Numbered from the stretch's first letter, positions 16,421 through 26,973 are shown. The stretch: DNA of 64,000 nt from Rikenellaceae bacterium (GCA_015059955.1 SUZK01000001.1:62001-126000); one strand, 5' to 3'. Notes: a model not told the origin generated them from the sequence alone. Numbers and translations: made by a program.

Positions 16421-16464
16421 AATAAAATAATAGCTCAGTAGTCAAAATGTTGCTACTGAGCTAT
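16421..16464 (-). terminator. Terminator of metK
   Basis: Perfect 12-bp inverted repeat ATAGCTCAGTAG (16430-16441) with CTACTGAGCTAT (16453-16464), followed leftward by a T-rich run. Confidence 0.8.
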
Positions 16465-16500
16465 TTATATTGCGGGGTAATTTTCGCCCCGATTTGCCCA

Positions 16501-17793
16501 TTATAGGCCGAACTCCTGTTTTAGGCGGTCTACCTCGTCGAGCTTCTCCCATGAGAAGAACTCAACCTCCTTGGCGAACTCCTTGCCCTTGTCACCCACG
16601 AAGCGCACAACCTCGGTGTAGGGACGACGACCAAAGTGTCCATATGATGCCGTAGCCTCGAATATTGGGTACTTCAAGCCGAAGCGCTCGACGATAGCCG
16701 CTGGGCGTAGGTCGAACATTGTGGCTATCTTCTCGGCAATCTCGCCGTCGGTCATCTTGACATTCGCCGTGCCGTAGGTATCGACATATACCGATAGTGG
16801 CTGTGCGATACCGATGGCGTAGCTCACCTGTACAAGAACCTCGCGAGCGATGCCCGCAGCGACCATATTCTTAGCTATGTGGCGTGCTGCGTAGGCTGCC
16901 GAGCGGTCCACCTTCGATGAGTCCTTGCCAGAGAATGCACCACCGCCATGGGCGCCGCGACCACCATAGGTGTCCACGATAATCTTACGGCCCGTGAGAC
17001 CAGTGTCACCGTGAGGGCCGCCGATTACGAACTTGCCCGTAGGGTTAACGTGGAGGATATAGTCCTCGCCGATAAGCTCCGCAAGACGGTCGTTGGCGCG
17101 CTCAAGACGTGCCTTGACACGTGGGATGAGGATGTTACGCACATCGTCAGCGATGATACGCTGCATCTGCTCCTCTGCCTCCTTCTCGCTGCGCGTATGT
17201 GTTGGGAGGATAAACTCGTCGTGCTGTGTCGATACCACAATGGTGTGTACACGCTTTGGGCGACGCTCGTCGTCATACTCGATGGTCACCTGGCTCTTAG
17301 AGTCGGGACGTAGGTAGCGCATCACCTCACCCTCGCGGCGTATTACGGCCAACTCCTTGAGGATGACGTGCGAGAGGATGAGTGTTGCGGGCATAAGCTC
17401 GCGTGTCTCATCTACGGCGTAGCCAAACATAATGCCCTGGTCGCCAGCGCCCTGCTCCTCTACCGAGCCACGCTCAACGCCCTGGTTGATATCTGATGAC
17501 TGCTCGTGTATTGCCGAGAGCACACCGCACGATGCAGCGTCGAACTGATACTCGCTGCGGTTGTAGCCTATGCGCTCTATTACGCGACGTGCCACACCCT
17601 GAATGTCGACATAGCCCTCCGAGCGTACCTCGCCCGAAACTACCGTAAGACCTGTTGTGCAGAGTGTCTCGCACGCAACCTTCGAGTTGAGGTCGCGACG
17701 AAGAAACTCATCGAGAATAGCGTCTGATATCTGGTCGGCAACCTTATCTGGGTGTCCCTCTGAAACCGACTCCGATGTAAATAAAAATGCCAT
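16501..17793 (-). CDS. metK: S-adenosylmethionine synthetase
   Basis: Makes S-adenosylmethionine from methionine and ATP in the cytoplasm. At 430 residues it is longer than the 380-400 of most bacterial MetK, as is common in Bacteroidota. The N-terminal [19 protein letters not shown] (residues 7-25) carries ATP- and metal-binding residues. [12 protein letters not shown] near 120 is the methionine/ATP loop. [20 protein letters not shown] and [19 protein letters not shown] form the P-loop-like region, and the mobile loop precedes it. The start codon lies inside a predicted leader helix and downstream of a SAM-II-like aptamer, so feedback by its own product is likely. Confidence 0.97.
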   Translation of the reverse strand: MAFLFTSESVSEGHPDKVADQISDAILDEFLRRDLNSKVACETLCTTGLTVVSGEVRSEGYVDIQGVARRVIERIGYNRSEYQFDAASCGVLSAIHEQSSDINQGVERGSVEEQGAGDQGIMFGYAVDETRELMPATLILSHVILKELAVIRREGEVMRYLRPDSKSQVTIEYDDERRPKRVHTIVVSTQHDEFILPTHTRSEKEAEEQMQRIIADDVRNILIPRVKARLERANDRLAELIGEDYILHVNPTGKFVIGGPHGDTGLTGRKIIVDTYGGRGAHGGGAFSGKDSSKVDRSAAYAARHIAKNMVAAGIAREVLVQVSYAIGIAQPLSVYVDTYGTANVKMTDGEIAEKIATMFDLRPAAIVERFGLKYPIFEATASYGHFGRRPYTEVVRFVGDKGKEFAKEVEFFSWEKLDEVDRLKQEFGL

Positions 17794-17848
17794 ACGTATA
17801 ATCTTTTTTATGTTATTACCTGTAACGTATGGAGGTGGGAGTTGCTAA
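17790..17848 (-). promoter_or_regulatory. Expression platform of the metK leader (start-codon helix and anti-aptamer arm)
   Basis: Two elements on the minus strand. TTAGCAA (17842-17848) is a perfect complement of TTGCTAA (17864-17870) inside the aptamer, so the two folds should exclude each other. CCATACGT (17825-17832) is a perfect 8-bp complement of ACGTATGG (17790-17797), which contains the metK ATG; folding would hide the start codon. No U-tract terminator is seen between aptamer and gene, which favours translational control. The pairings are direct reads; the switching mechanism is inference. Confidence 0.6.
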
Positions 17849-17855
17849 TAAAAGA

Positions 17856-17908
17856 GTGCCGCTTTAGCAATTTTTTATTGTGGTTGCAATCAGTCCAAAT
17901 CCCTCCAC
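17856..17908 (-). ncRNA. SAM-II-type riboswitch aptamer
   Basis: On the minus strand the leader reads GTGG, a loop with GATTTG and GATTGCAA, then CCAC (closing helix P1), then A-rich TAAA and GCTAAAGCGG. The order P1 - GAUUU - AUUGCA - P1' - UAAA - GCUAAA is the signature of the SAM-II (metA) aptamer, a compact pseudoknot. It begins about 15 bases after the -7 box and sits upstream of metK, an expected target. A covariance search against the SAM-II Rfam model would confirm it. Confidence 0.85.
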
Positions 17909-17922
17909 ATTGTTTTCGGGGG

Positions 17923-17930
17923 CAAAGGTA
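17923..17930 (-). promoter_or_regulatory. -7 box (TACCTTTG) of metK
   Basis: Exact TAnnTTTG on the minus strand, placing the start point a few bases before the aptamer. Confidence 0.75.
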
Positions 17931-18056
17931 GTAAAAATTAATAAACAACCACATAAAAAGCTAAAATATTTTCTGATGATACTATAAGCCGTACCTATAC
18001 ACAACGCCCTTAACATCAAGTTGGGGTTATCGGCACGTACTCTTGCAACTTTTTAC

Positions 18057-18064
18057 TATCTTTG
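18057..18064 (+). promoter_or_regulatory. -7 box (TATCTTTG) of umuDC
   Basis: Exact TAnnTTTG only 7 bases before the umuD ATG, implying a leaderless or nearly leaderless message. No obvious -33 box or LexA-like dyad was found. Confidence 0.6.
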
Positions 18065-18071
18065 TGCTGTT

Positions 18072-18500
18072 ATGGATAAGTTAAGACCCTACGCTGTCGA
18101 CGACAGCACAACGTTTGAGAGCCTGGTGATGGGCGATGTTAAGGCGGGCTTCCCCTCGCCTGCGGAGGATATACGCGAGAAGTTGGACCTTGTGAAGCTC
18201 CTTGTTAGACACAAGGCGTCTACGTTCTTCTTTCGTGTCGATGGTGTCTCGATGGTCGACGAGGCGATGGACGATGGCGATATAATCATCGTTGACCGTG
18301 CCGTGGAGCCATATAACAACTGTAAGGCAGTCTGCTATATCGATGGCGAGTATACCGTTAAGCGTGTTGAGATTAGCGACCGCGGGGTACGTCTTATGCC
18401 CGCCAACGAGGGCAATAGCCGCTTTCGCCCCATCGAGATACACCCCGAAAACCAGTTTGTCATCTGGGGTGTCGTTACCTATGTAATAAAAAAGGTATAG
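18072..18500 (+). CDS. umuD: UmuD, S24-family self-cleaving SOS mutagenesis protein
   Basis: Partner of the error-prone polymerase V catalytic subunit; after RecA-stimulated self-cleavage it activates translesion synthesis. 142 residues from the ATG used here. An upstream in-frame ATG at 18021 would add 17 residues but lies before the promoter box, so it is rejected. The cleavage region KAGFPSPAED (24-33) matches E. coli UmuD CGFPSPA. The catalytic dyad is Ser-60 (GVSMVD) and Lys-97 (EYTVKR), the same numbering as E. coli UmuD, which supports the start. umuC follows with no gap. Confidence 0.93.
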   Translation: MDKLRPYAVDDSTTFESLVMGDVKAGFPSPAEDIREKLDLVKLLVRHKASTFFFRVDGVSMVDEAMDDGDIIIVDRAVEPYNNCKAVCYIDGEYTVKRVEISDRGVRLMPANEGNSRFRPIEIHPENQFVIWGVVTYVIKKV

Positions 18501-19766
18501 ATGTTCGCCCTTGCCGACTGCAACAACTTCTACGCCTCGTGTGAGCGTCTCTTCCGCCCCGACCTCGTTGGGCGGCCAGTCATCGTGCTCTCGTCGAACG
18601 ACGGCTGTGCCATAGCGCGCAGCAACGAGGCTAAGGCATTGGGTATCAAGATGGGCGACCCCTACTTCAAGATTAAAGATATCGTCGAGCGCAACAATGT
18701 CGCCGTCTTTTCGGGAAATATGGCGCTCTATGGTGATATGTCGCAACGTGTGCGCTGGGTGCTTGAGGAGTTCGCACCCTCTATTGAGGTCTACTCCATC
18801 GACGAGGCATTCCTCGACCTGCGTGGCATGGATGGTGCCGACTTCGACGCCCTTGCCAAGAGTATCTCGGCACGCTGCTGGCGCATGACCTCAATACCTG
18901 TCTCTGTGGGCATAGCACCGACGAAGACCCTCGCGAAGATAGCCTCGAAGCTCTGTAAGAGCTACCCCAAGCTGCGTGGTGGCTGCTATATGCACCGACC
19001 GCAGGATATCGAGAAGGTGCTCAGCACTTATCCTGTCGAGGATGTGTGGGGCATAGGACGAAGAAGCGCTAAGAAACTCAAGGAGTATAATATACATACC
19101 GCTCTCGACTTTCGCTCTTTGAGCGAGGGCGTGGTGCGTAATATGATGGGTATCACAGGTGTTCGTACATGGCGCGAGCTACATGGCGATGCCTGCATTG
19201 AGTTTGAGCATACCATTGAAGCACGCCAATCTATCGGCGTGTCGCGTAGCTTCAGCCACGAGATATATGAGCCACGCGAGCTTGCCGAGCAGGTGGCTAA
19301 CTTTGCAGCCTCGGCAGCGGAGAAGCTGCGCGCCCAACACTCGGCATGCCTCGAGATGATGGTATATGCCTATACCAACCGCTTTCGAGAGGATGCCCCA
19401 CAGACATATGGCAGTACGATAGTGACCTTCCCTGAGGGTACGGACGACCACCGTGCCATCATTGCCGCCTCGACAAACGCACTGCGCGACCTCTATAAAC
19501 GTGGCTTCGGCTATAAGAAGGCGGGTGTGGTGCTTACGAAGCTGATACCTAAGAGTGGCGTTGTGGGCTCGCTGTTTGCGGAGCGCGACATGGCTGAGCG
19601 CGACGAGCGCCTCTCGGCAACCATTGATGCTATACGCCATACCCACGGCCGTGGGATGCTACGCCTTGGCGCGCAGGGTAGCGGCGCAATAATCTCGGCA
19701 CATAAGATGCAGTCGCCACACTACACCACCCTCTGGAGCGACCTCCCGAAGGTCTCGGTGAAGTAA
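18501..19766 (+). CDS. umuC: UmuC, Y-family DNA polymerase (Pol V catalytic subunit)
   Basis: Error-prone polymerase for translesion synthesis. 421 residues, the same size as E. coli UmuC (422). The palm begins with FALADCNNFYASCERLFRP, which carries the first metal Asp (Asp-6) and the steric-gate Phe/Tyr region. SIDEAFLDL near 96-104 holds the second acidic pair. The HhH segment VWGIGRRSAKKLKEYNI and the little-finger domain (from about 235) follow, with QSIGVSRSF. The ATG abuts the umuD stop, so translation is probably coupled. Together the pair forms a complete umuDC operon. Confidence 0.95.
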   Translation: MFALADCNNFYASCERLFRPDLVGRPVIVLSSNDGCAIARSNEAKALGIKMGDPYFKIKDIVERNNVAVFSGNMALYGDMSQRVRWVLEEFAPSIEVYSIDEAFLDLRGMDGADFDALAKSISARCWRMTSIPVSVGIAPTKTLAKIASKLCKSYPKLRGGCYMHRPQDIEKVLSTYPVEDVWGIGRRSAKKLKEYNIHTALDFRSLSEGVVRNMMGITGVRTWRELHGDACIEFEHTIEARQSIGVSRSFSHEIYEPRELAEQVANFAASAAEKLRAQHSACLEMMVYAYTNRFREDAPQTYGSTIVTFPEGTDDHRAIIAASTNALRDLYKRGFGYKKAGVVLTKLIPKSGVVGSLFAERDMAERDERLSATIDAIRHTHGRGMLRLGAQGSGAIISAHKMQSPHYTTLWSDLPKVSVK

Positions 19767-20095
19767 GATGAAAGATAAGCAAGCTTTGCCTGAGCCCTCG
19801 CAAGCGTAGCCCCCCCCTCCAAAGAATCGGGTATTAAAAGTAATACCCGCATCACTGGGAGGCGGCGTGTCGGTGGGGTATCTGTTAGCGACAACACCAT
19901 CTTTCCTCTTTAATCTGTTCTCTATTTCGCTCAATGTGGGGTATTTAATAAAAAAAATTAAAAAATTAGTGTTAAAATTTTCACACACCAAAATAATTTT
20001 GTACATTTGCACCGTTTATGCTACGTACCATGTGTACGTGCACGAATATGAAAGTGCGAATAGAAGTATTACAAAATATTAAAATAGGTTAAACT
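19767..20095. promoter_or_regulatory. Intergenic region with pckA promoter
   Basis: Holds an AAAGATAAG repeat word right after umuC, a run of seven C (19811-19817), and an 8-bp hairpin CGGGTATT (19828-19835) with AATACCCG (19842-19849) lacking a T tail. The pckA -7 box TACATTTG is at 20002-20009, about 87 bases before the gene. No gene could be supported. Confidence 0.6.
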
Positions 20096-21700
20096 ATGGC
20101 AACTATTGATTTATCAAAGTACGGTATTACCGACGTGAAGGAGGTTGTATACAACCCTTCATACGAGACATTGTTCGAGGATGAGACCAAGGCTGGCCTT
20201 ACCGGTTTTGACAAGGGTGTCGTTACCGAGATGGGCGCTGTAAATGTGATGACTGGTGTCTACACTGGCCGTTCACCTAAGGATAAGTTCTTCGTGATGG
20301 ATGAGACTACCAAGGATACTATCTGGTGGACATCTGACGAGTACAAGAACGACAACAAGCCAGTATCTAAGGAGACATGGGCAGCGCTCAAGACCCTCGC
20401 TGGCAAGGAGCTCTCGAACAAGAAGCTCTATGTTATGGATACCTTCTGCGGAGCTAACGAGAATACTCGTCTTAAGATTCGCTTTATCATGGAGGTAGCA
20501 TGGCAGGCACACTTCGTAAAGAACATGTTCATCCGTCCTACCGAGGAGGAGTTGGCAAACTATGGTGAGCCTGACTTCGTTGTTCTCAACGCCTCAAAGG
20601 CTAAGGTTGAGAACTACAAGGAGCTCGGCCTCAACTCTGAGACAGCTGTTGTCTTCAACCTTACCGAGAAGATGCAGGTTATCATCAACACATGGTATGG
20701 TGGTGAGATGAAGAAGGGTATGTTCTCATATATGAACTATCTTCTCCCATTGAAGGGCATCGCATCTATGCACTGCTCGGCAAACACCAACGAGAAGGGC
20801 GAGACAGCTATCTTCTTCGGCCTCTCTGGTACAGGTAAGACAACCCTCTCGACAGATCCTAAGCGTCAGCTTATCGGTGACGACGAGCACGGCTGGGACG
20901 ACGACGGCGTATTCAACTTCGAGGGTGGCTGCTACGCTAAGGTTATCAACCTCTCGCAGGAGAACGAGCCAGACATCTGGAACGCTATCCGCCGCGACGC
21001 TTTGCTCGAGAACGTTACTGTTGATGAGAACGGCAAGATTGACTTCTCGGATAAGTCAGTTACCGAGAACACTCGTGTATCTTACCCTATCTACCACATC
21101 AACAACATCGTGAAGCCAGTATCTAAGGCTCCTGCTGCTAAGAAGGTTATCTTCCTCTCGGCTGACGCCTTCGGTGTGTTGCCTCCAGTATCTATCCTTA
21201 CACCTGAGCAGACTAAGTACTACTTCCTCTCAGGCTTCACCGCTAAGTTGGCAGGTACTGAGCGCGGTATCACCGAGCCTACTCCTACCTTCTCGGCTTG
21301 CTTCGGCGCTGCATTCCTCTCACTCCACCCAACAAAGTATGGTGAGGAGCTCGTTAAGCGTATGCAGGCATCGGGCGCTACTGCTTACCTCGTAAACACT
21401 GGCTGGAACGGTACTGGTAAGCGTATCTCTATCAAGGATACACGTGGTATCATCGACGCTATCCTCGATGGCTCTATCGACAAGGCAGAGACAAAGCAGA
21501 TTCCTATCTTCGACTTCAAGGTGCCAACAGCGTTGCCAGGCGTAGATCCAGCTATCTTGGATCCTCGCGACACCTACGCAAATGTTGAGGACTGGAATGT
21601 GAAGGCTGAGGACCTCGCTGGTCGCTTCGTTAAGAACTTCGCTAAGTTCACTACTAACGAGGAGGGTAAGGCGTTGGTTGCTGCTGGCCCACAGTTGTAA
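20096..21700 (+). CDS. pckA: Phosphoenolpyruvate carboxykinase (ATP)
   Basis: Interconverts oxaloacetate + ATP and PEP + CO2 + ADP. In succinate-forming Bacteroidota it runs mainly in the CO2-fixing direction, feeding oxaloacetate to the reductive branch. 534 residues, typical of the ATP-dependent form. RSPKDKFFV sits near 60. The kinase-1a loop [11 protein letters not shown] is at 242-252, kinase-2 is [20 protein letters not shown], and the metal/oxaloacetate residues lie in [11 protein letters not shown]. The adenine-binding NTGWNGTG is near 437. Followed by a strong terminator. Its nearness to mutAB fits a propionate/succinate fermentation. Confidence 0.97.
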   Translation: MATIDLSKYGITDVKEVVYNPSYETLFEDETKAGLTGFDKGVVTEMGAVNVMTGVYTGRSPKDKFFVMDETTKDTIWWTSDEYKNDNKPVSKETWAALKTLAGKELSNKKLYVMDTFCGANENTRLKIRFIMEVAWQAHFVKNMFIRPTEEELANYGEPDFVVLNASKAKVENYKELGLNSETAVVFNLTEKMQVIINTWYGGEMKKGMFSYMNYLLPLKGIASMHCSANTNEKGETAIFFGLSGTGKTTLSTDPKRQLIGDDEHGWDDDGVFNFEGGCYAKVINLSQENEPDIWNAIRRDALLENVTVDENGKIDFSDKSVTENTRVSYPIYHINNIVKPVSKAPAAKKVIFLSADAFGVLPPVSILTPEQTKYYFLSGFTAKLAGTERGITEPTPTFSACFGAAFLSLHPTKYGEELVKRMQASGATAYLVNTGWNGTGKRISIKDTRGIIDAILDGSIDKAETKQIPIFDFKVPTALPGVDPAILDPRDTYANVEDWNVKAEDLAGRFVKNFAKFTTNEEGKALVAAGPQL

Positions 21701-21746
21701 TCTGACACAAAATAGGGTGGCTCGGTAAGGGCCACCCGATAAGATA

Positions 21747-21783
21747 ACGGAGGCTGATAATATTGTCAGCCTCCGTTTTTTTG
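21747..21783 (+). terminator. Terminator of pckA
   Basis: Perfect 11-bp stem ACGGAGGCTGA (21747-21757) with TCAGCCTCCGT (21766-21776) and a run of T. A weaker hairpin, GGGTGGC with GCCACCC, lies just upstream. Confidence 0.92.
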
Positions 21784-21803
21784 TTTATCTTTATGCCTGA
21801 GTA

Positions 21804-22421
21804 TTAATAGTAGTAGTCGTACTCATCGTACTCATCGTAATCGTCGTAATCGTCATAATCATCGTAGTCTCTTGTGCCTCTCATCGACTTCATATTTCTC
21901 TCGGCCTCTGCCTTGGCTGCTGCCTCAAACTCGGCAGCAACATCCGCTGCAGCATCCTCCAAATTATCTTTCCAGTCGATGACATGCTCAGCATTGTCCT
22001 TCATGGCCTCGGCAGCGATATCAATATAGTTTTCGAAGTTACTTACGTGGTCCTGTACTTTGTTCTTTGTCACGTTGCTGAAGATGAACGCTACAATGAT
22101 AAAGGCTACACCAACAAAATTTATAAGTAGAGGCTGCTTCTCGCGTCGGCTAATAGCAAAGCCTACGACAATAAGCGCTATTGTTGCAAGAGGAATGTTC
22201 CACTCGATGACGGTGGTGTACATGCGGTTAAGGAATGTTGCGCTATCAACGAAGTTTGTGATGATGCACAACAGCATCATTATCAGCGCCAGGATTGCAC
22301 CTGTGATTGCATAGATGTTACTCTTAGGTGTGTTTGCTGCGGCGATAGAGGCTCCGCATGTTGAGCATTGTGTGGCGTTAGGTCCAACGACAGCACCACA
22401 CTTTGGGCATGTTCTCTCCAT
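21804..22421 (-). CDS. Zinc-ribbon membrane protein with Asp/Tyr repeat tail
   Basis: 205 residues, unknown function. The N-terminal zinc ribbon has Cys-5, Cys-8, Cys-19 and Cys-22 (CPKC and CSTC). Three hydrophobic segments follow (about 37-57, 75-90 and 98-115), then a soluble helical region rich in Ala/Glu (about 120-180). The C-terminus is low complexity: DYDDYDD units alternating Asp and Tyr, ending in YYY. Proteins with an N-terminal zinc ribbon plus membrane helices are common and poorly characterised in gut Bacteroidota. The acidic tyrosine tail may bind cations or a basic partner, but nothing in the sequence proves this. Confidence 0.75.
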   Translation of the reverse strand: MERTCPKCGAVVGPNATQCSTCGASIAAANTPKSNIYAITGAILALIMMLLCIITNFVDSATFLNRMYTTVIEWNIPLATIALIVVGFAISRREKQPLLINFVGVAFIIVAFIFSNVTKNKVQDHVSNFENYIDIAAEAMKDNAEHVIDWKDNLEDAAADVAAEFEAAAKAEAERNMKSMRGTRDYDDYDDYDDYDEYDEYDYYY

Positions 22422-22793
22422 AATTGATGTGTTTATAGGTTAATAATTGTTTTGTTATGATACACAAATATATTATAACTATTTGAAATATGCAAACTAT
22501 AAAATTCAAACAGCTTCTAAAATTCCCAAAATGGATAGATGCCGAAAAGAGTCTCAAAGAAGCCGAAACTACTCTTAGCAATAACGAATTAACTTATTTA
22601 ATAAAATTCAAAACAGATTCTTAATCTTTTTTTGTTGTATAAATTTGGTTTTCGACGGCAAAATACGTAACTTTGTTGTGTATTATGCACTCATTGTATG
22701 TATGAGTGTGGGGTGGTGGCACCCAATACTTTGACGAGATAAGATATAACACATTAAATATCACACACTTAAAACTTAAACTCTAAAACAATT
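22422..22793. promoter_or_regulatory. Intergenic region with mutAB promoter
   Basis: A full promoter for mutA is present: TTTG (22644-22647), 20 bases, TAACTTTG (22668-22675). The roughly 110-base leader contains a 7-bp hairpin CACTCAT/ATGAGTG (22688-22708) and a small GGGTGG/CACCC fold. No cobalamin-riboswitch motifs were found, although the enzyme uses B12. An A/T-rich 44-codon frame at 22490-22624 is discussed under rejected items. Confidence 0.7.
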
Positions 22794-24644
22794 ATGGCTA
22801 ATACCAAAGAAAAGTTGTTCACGGAGTTCCCACCAGTTTCGACTGAGCAGTGGGAGGCCGTCATCACAACTGACCTTAAGGGCGCCGACTATGAGCGCAA
22901 ATTGGTATGGAAGACCGGTGAGGGTTTCAACGTAAGACCCTACTATCGTGCTGAGAACCTCGCAGAGGTTGAGTATCTCGGTGCTGAGGCCGGTGAGTTC
23001 CCCTTCGTGCGTGGCGTATCGAAGGACAACACATGGCGCGTACACCAGACTATCTCTGTAGAGTGCGCTAAGGCTGCTAACGAGGAGGCTTTGAAGCTTC
23101 TCAACTCGGGTGTCGATTCACTCGGCTTCTGCTTCTGCACAACATGTGCTTGCGAGGTTGATGTTGACGCTCTCTTGAAGGACATCGTTCCTTCGGCTGT
23201 TGAGTTGACCTTCTGTGGCTCTAACGTTCAGGCTTTGGCTGCCCTTGCTGAGAAGGTGCTCGCTAAGTATGCCGATGTTGAGAAGGACGAGCTTCGCCTC
23301 AACTTCTGCATCGACCCTATCATCAAGAACCTCTCTGTTGATGGCGACTTCTGCTGCAAGACAGGTGACGAGTGCTTCGACACTATCGCTAAGCTTGTGA
23401 AGGCTACTGCTGAGTACAAGCGCGTGAAGGTTGTTAACGTATCGGGCGCTACATTCTCTAACGCTGGTTCTACCATCGTTGAGGAGCTCGGCTTCACCCT
23501 TGCTGCCGCTCACGACTACATCGTGAAGCTTATGGAGCGCGGTCTTACTATCGACGAGGTAGCTCGCAAGATTCGCTTTACGTTCGCCGTTACATCTAAC
23601 TACTTCCTTGAGATGGCTAAGTTCCGCGCAGCACGTCTGTTGTGGGCTAACATCGTTAAGGCTTACAATCCTGAGAAGAACTGCTCATGCAAGATGTTCA
23701 CTCACGCCGTTACATCTACATGGAACCAGACCGTTTACGACCCATACGTGAACATGCTTCGTGGCACTACTGAGGCTATGTCGGCAGCTATCGCTGGTGT
23801 ACACTCTTTGGAGGTACTTCCTTTCGACTACGCTTTCGAGCCAGCAACAGAGTTCTCAAAGCGTATCGCTCGTAATGCACAGCTTCTCTTGAAGCACGAG
23901 TCACACTTCGACCAGGTTGTTGACCCAGCAGGTGGTGCTTACTACATCGAGTCACTTACAACAAGCATCGCTAAGGAGGCTTGGGCATTGTTCCGCGAGA
24001 TTGAGGCTAAGGGTGGCTACATCGCAGCCTTCCGTGAGGGCTTCATCGTAGAGCGCGTTAAGGCATCTGCAGCAGCTAAGGATAAGAACATCGCTACACG
24101 TCGTCTCATCCTTCTTGGTGCTAACCAGTATCCTAACTTTACAGAGGTTGCTGACGCATCAATCTGCGAGTGCAAGGTTACTCGTGAGGTTAAGGAGGGC
24201 AACGTACTCGTTCCTTACCGTGGCGCTATGGCCTTCGAGGCTATGCGTATGCAGGTAGACCGCTCGGGCAAGACTCCTAAGGCGTTTATGCTCACTTGCG
24301 GTACTCTCGGTATGGCACGCGCACGCGCACAGTTCTCATGTAACTTCTTCGCATGCGCAGGTATCCGCGTTGAGGATAACACATTCTTCAAGTCAGTTGA
24401 GGAGGGTGTTGAGGCAGCATTGGCATCAAAGGCAGAGATTGTTGTTGTCTGCGCATCGGATGACGACTACGCAACAGTTGCACCACGCGTTAAGGAGCTC
24501 TTGGGTGACAAGGCTATCTTGGTAGTGGCAGGTGCTCCTGCATGCGCTGCTGAGCTTGAGGCACAGGGCATCACCAACTTCATCAACGTGAAGAGCAACG
24601 TTCTTGAGACCTTGAAGGATTACTTAAAGAAGTTAGGCATCTAA
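22794..24644 (+). CDS. mutA: Methylmalonyl-CoA mutase, small subunit
   Basis: Non-catalytic partner of MutB in the heterodimeric mutase that interconverts succinyl-CoA and (R)-methylmalonyl-CoA, the entry to propionate formation. 616 residues. It keeps the barrel fold of the large subunit ([28 protein letters not shown] near 265-292), but the C-terminal flavodoxin-like domain lacks the DxHxxG cobalamin-ligand motif, as expected for the small subunit. Codon choice is strongly biased, as for a highly expressed gene. mutB begins 13 bases after its stop. Confidence 0.95.
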   Translation: MANTKEKLFTEFPPVSTEQWEAVITTDLKGADYERKLVWKTGEGFNVRPYYRAENLAEVEYLGAEAGEFPFVRGVSKDNTWRVHQTISVECAKAANEEALKLLNSGVDSLGFCFCTTCACEVDVDALLKDIVPSAVELTFCGSNVQALAALAEKVLAKYADVEKDELRLNFCIDPIIKNLSVDGDFCCKTGDECFDTIAKLVKATAEYKRVKVVNVSGATFSNAGSTIVEELGFTLAAAHDYIVKLMERGLTIDEVARKIRFTFAVTSNYFLEMAKFRAARLLWANIVKAYNPEKNCSCKMFTHAVTSTWNQTVYDPYVNMLRGTTEAMSAAIAGVHSLEVLPFDYAFEPATEFSKRIARNAQLLLKHESHFDQVVDPAGGAYYIESLTTSIAKEAWALFREIEAKGGYIAAFREGFIVERVKASAAAKDKNIATRRLILLGANQYPNFTEVADASICECKVTREVKEGNVLVPYRGAMAFEAMRMQVDRSGKTPKAFMLTCGTLGMARARAQFSCNFFACAGIRVEDNTFFKSVEEGVEAALASKAEIVVVCASDDDYATVAPRVKELLGDKAILVVAGAPACAAELEAQGITNFINVKSNVLETLKDYLKKLGI

Positions 24645-24657
24645 TCAGTTTATAGCT

Positions 24658-26787
24658 ATGAGAGCACAATTTTCAGATTTAGAATATAAGGCTGCAGCTA
24701 CAGAGTGCTGCACCAAGAAGAACGCTCCCAAGGAGGATTGGTTGACTGCCGAGCGTATTCCAGTAAAGGAGAACTATACGGCTGCCGACCTTGAGGGCAT
24801 GGAGCACCTCAACTATGCAGCAGGTATCGCGCCTTTCCTTCGCGGTCCCTATTCAACAATGTACGTAATGCGTCCATGGACTATCCGTCAGTATGCAGGT
24901 TTCTCTACTGCTGAGGAGTCTAACGCATTCTACCGTCGTAACCTCGCAGCGGGCCAGAAGGGTCTTTCAGTTGCGTTCGACCTTGCAACACACCGTGGCT
25001 ACGATGCTGATCATCCACGTGTAGTAGGTGACGTAGGTAAGGCAGGTGTTTCAATCTGCTCGGTTGAGGATATGAAGGTGTTGTTCAATGGTATTCCATT
25101 GGACCAGATGTCAGTATCTATGACCATGAACGGTGCCGTACTTCCAGTATTGGCATTCTACATCGTTGCAGGTTTGGAGCAGGGTTGCACCCTCGACCAG
25201 CTTGCTGGTACCATCCAGAACGATATCCTCAAGGAGTTCATGGTGCGTAACACCTACATCTACCCACCTGAGTTCTCAATGAAGATTATCGCTGATATCT
25301 TCGAGTACACATCTAAGAACATGCCTAAGTTCAACTCTATCTCTATCTCTGGTTACCACATGCAGGAGGCAGGTGCTACCGCAGATATCGAGTTGGCATA
25401 CACCTTGGCAGATGGTCTTGAGTACTTGCGTGCTGGTATCAACGCAGGCATGTCTATCGACGCCTTCGCACCACGTCTTTCATTCTTCTGGGCTATCGGT
25501 ATGAACCACTTCATGGAGATTGCTAAGATGCGTGCTGCACGTCTTCTTTGGGCTAAGATTGTTAAGCAGTTCGAGCCTAAGAATCCTAAGTCGTTGGCAT
25601 TGCGTACCCACTCGCAGACCTCTGGTTGGTCACTTACCGAGCAGGATCCATTTAACAACGTAGCACGTACCGCTATCGAGGCTATGGGTGCAGCATTGGG
25701 TCATACCCAGTCATTGCATACCAACGCTTTGGATGAGGCTATCGCCCTTCCTACCGACTTCTCGGCACGTATCGCTCGTAACACACAGATCTACATCCAG
25801 GAGGAGACTAACGTATGCCGTTCGGCTGACCCATGGGCAGGCTCATACTATGTTGAGGCACTCACACACGAGATTGCACACAAGGCATGGGAGCATATCC
25901 AGGAGATCGAGCAGCTTGGCGGTATGGCAAAGGCTATCGAGACAGGTATTCCTAAGCTTCGTATCGAGGAGGCTGCTGCACGTAAGCAGGCTCGTATCGA
26001 CTCAGGCGTTGAGACTATCATCGGTGTTAACCGCTACCGCTTGGAGAAGGAGGCACCTATCGATATCTTGGCCGTAGATAACACAGCCGTACGTGAGAGC
26101 CAGGTTAAGCGTTTGCAGGAGCTTCGTGCTAATCGTGACAACGCCGCTGTAGAGAAGGCATTGGCAGCTATCACCGAGTGTGTACGCACAGGTGAGGGTA
26201 ACTTGCTTGCTTTGGCTGTTGAGGCAGCTAAGGTACGTGCATCTCTTGGTGAGATCTCGGATGCTTGCGAGAAGGTTGTAGGTCGCTACAAGGCCGTTAT
26301 TCGTCTTAACTCAGGTGTATATTCAGCAGAGGTGAAATCAGATTCAGCATTTGAGCAGGCTAAGCAGATGTGTGCAGAGTTTGCTAAGAAGGAGGGTCGT
26401 CAGCCCCGTATTATGATTGCTAAGTTGGGTCAGGATGGTCATGACCGTGGTGCTAAGGTTGTAGCTACTGGCTACGCAGATATCGGCTTCGACGTCGATA
26501 TGGGTCCATTGTTCCAGACTCCTGAGGAGGCAGCTAAGCAGGCTGTGGAGAACGACGTTCACGTTGTTGGTGTATCGTCACTCGCCGCAGGTCACCTCAC
26601 TCTTGTTCCTCAGATTATCGCCGAGCTCAAGAAGCTTGGTCGTGAGGATATCGTAGTTGTTGTTGGTGGTGTTATCCCAGCACAGGACTACGACCAGCTC
26701 TATAAGGATGGTGCAGCTGCAATCTTCGGTCCTGGTACCCCTGTTGCTACTGCTGCTATCAAGATTATGGAGATCTTGGCAGAGTAA
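24658..26787 (+). CDS. mutB: Methylmalonyl-CoA mutase, large (catalytic) subunit
   Basis: Adenosylcobalamin-dependent radical isomerase, 709 residues. The substrate-binding barrel includes [18 protein letters not shown] (near residue 71), [21 protein letters not shown] (near 225) with the active-site His, and [23 protein letters not shown]. The C-terminal B12 domain has DGHDRG at 593-598, in which His-595 is the lower cobalt ligand, followed by the GSSL-like [10 protein letters not shown] and the GGVIP loop. It forms an operon with mutA and ends at a strong terminator. meaB and epimerase genes are not in the window. Confidence 0.97.
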   Translation: MRAQFSDLEYKAAATECCTKKNAPKEDWLTAERIPVKENYTAADLEGMEHLNYAAGIAPFLRGPYSTMYVMRPWTIRQYAGFSTAEESNAFYRRNLAAGQKGLSVAFDLATHRGYDADHPRVVGDVGKAGVSICSVEDMKVLFNGIPLDQMSVSMTMNGAVLPVLAFYIVAGLEQGCTLDQLAGTIQNDILKEFMVRNTYIYPPEFSMKIIADIFEYTSKNMPKFNSISISGYHMQEAGATADIELAYTLADGLEYLRAGINAGMSIDAFAPRLSFFWAIGMNHFMEIAKMRAARLLWAKIVKQFEPKNPKSLALRTHSQTSGWSLTEQDPFNNVARTAIEAMGAALGHTQSLHTNALDEAIALPTDFSARIARNTQIYIQEETNVCRSADPWAGSYYVEALTHEIAHKAWEHIQEIEQLGGMAKAIETGIPKLRIEEAAARKQARIDSGVETIIGVNRYRLEKEAPIDILAVDNTAVRESQVKRLQELRANRDNAAVEKALAAITECVRTGEGNLLALAVEAAKVRASLGEISDACEKVVGRYKAVIRLNSGVYSAEVKSDSAFEQAKQMCAEFAKKEGRQPRIMIAKLGQDGHDRGAKVVATGYADIGFDVDMGPLFQTPEEAAKQAVENDVHVVGVSSLAAGHLTLVPQIIAELKKLGREDIVVVVGGVIPAQDYDQLYKDGAAAIFGPGTPVATAAIKIMEILAE

Positions 26788-26828
26788 TATCTTCAGTCGC
26801 GATGCCTTGTGTGTCGCTGACATATCGT

Positions 26829-26863
26829 ATCTCGGGATGGCTTCGGCTGTCCCGAGATTTTTT
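26829..26863 (+). terminator. Terminator of mutAB
   Basis: Perfect 9-bp stem ATCTCGGGA (26829-26837) with TCCCGAGAT (26850-26858), loop containing CTTCGG, then T5. Confidence 0.92.
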
Positions 26864-26973
26864 GTGTGGGGGCATGCGAAGGGCATAACAGATGACGACA
26901 GATTGGTGGGGTATGAGCAGGGCTGCCGCATGAACTCTACCGCTCATCTGCCATATCTACCTATTCAACGATA

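Noticed and set aside
18021..18071. Upstream start for umuD adding 17 residues
   Set aside because: The added segment lies before and across the TATCTTTG promoter box. The shorter form puts Ser-60 and Lys-97 at the E. coli positions.
22490..22624. 44-codon A/T-rich rightward frame (starts MQTIKFKQLLKFPKW)
   Set aside because: Starts with ATG, but has no promoter box, no terminator and no recognisable family. Chance in an A/T-rich gap is as likely; conservation in relatives would change this.
22676..22793. Cobalamin riboswitch before mutA
   Set aside because: The enzyme uses B12, but the leader shows only two small hairpins and none of the conserved B12-box sequence.
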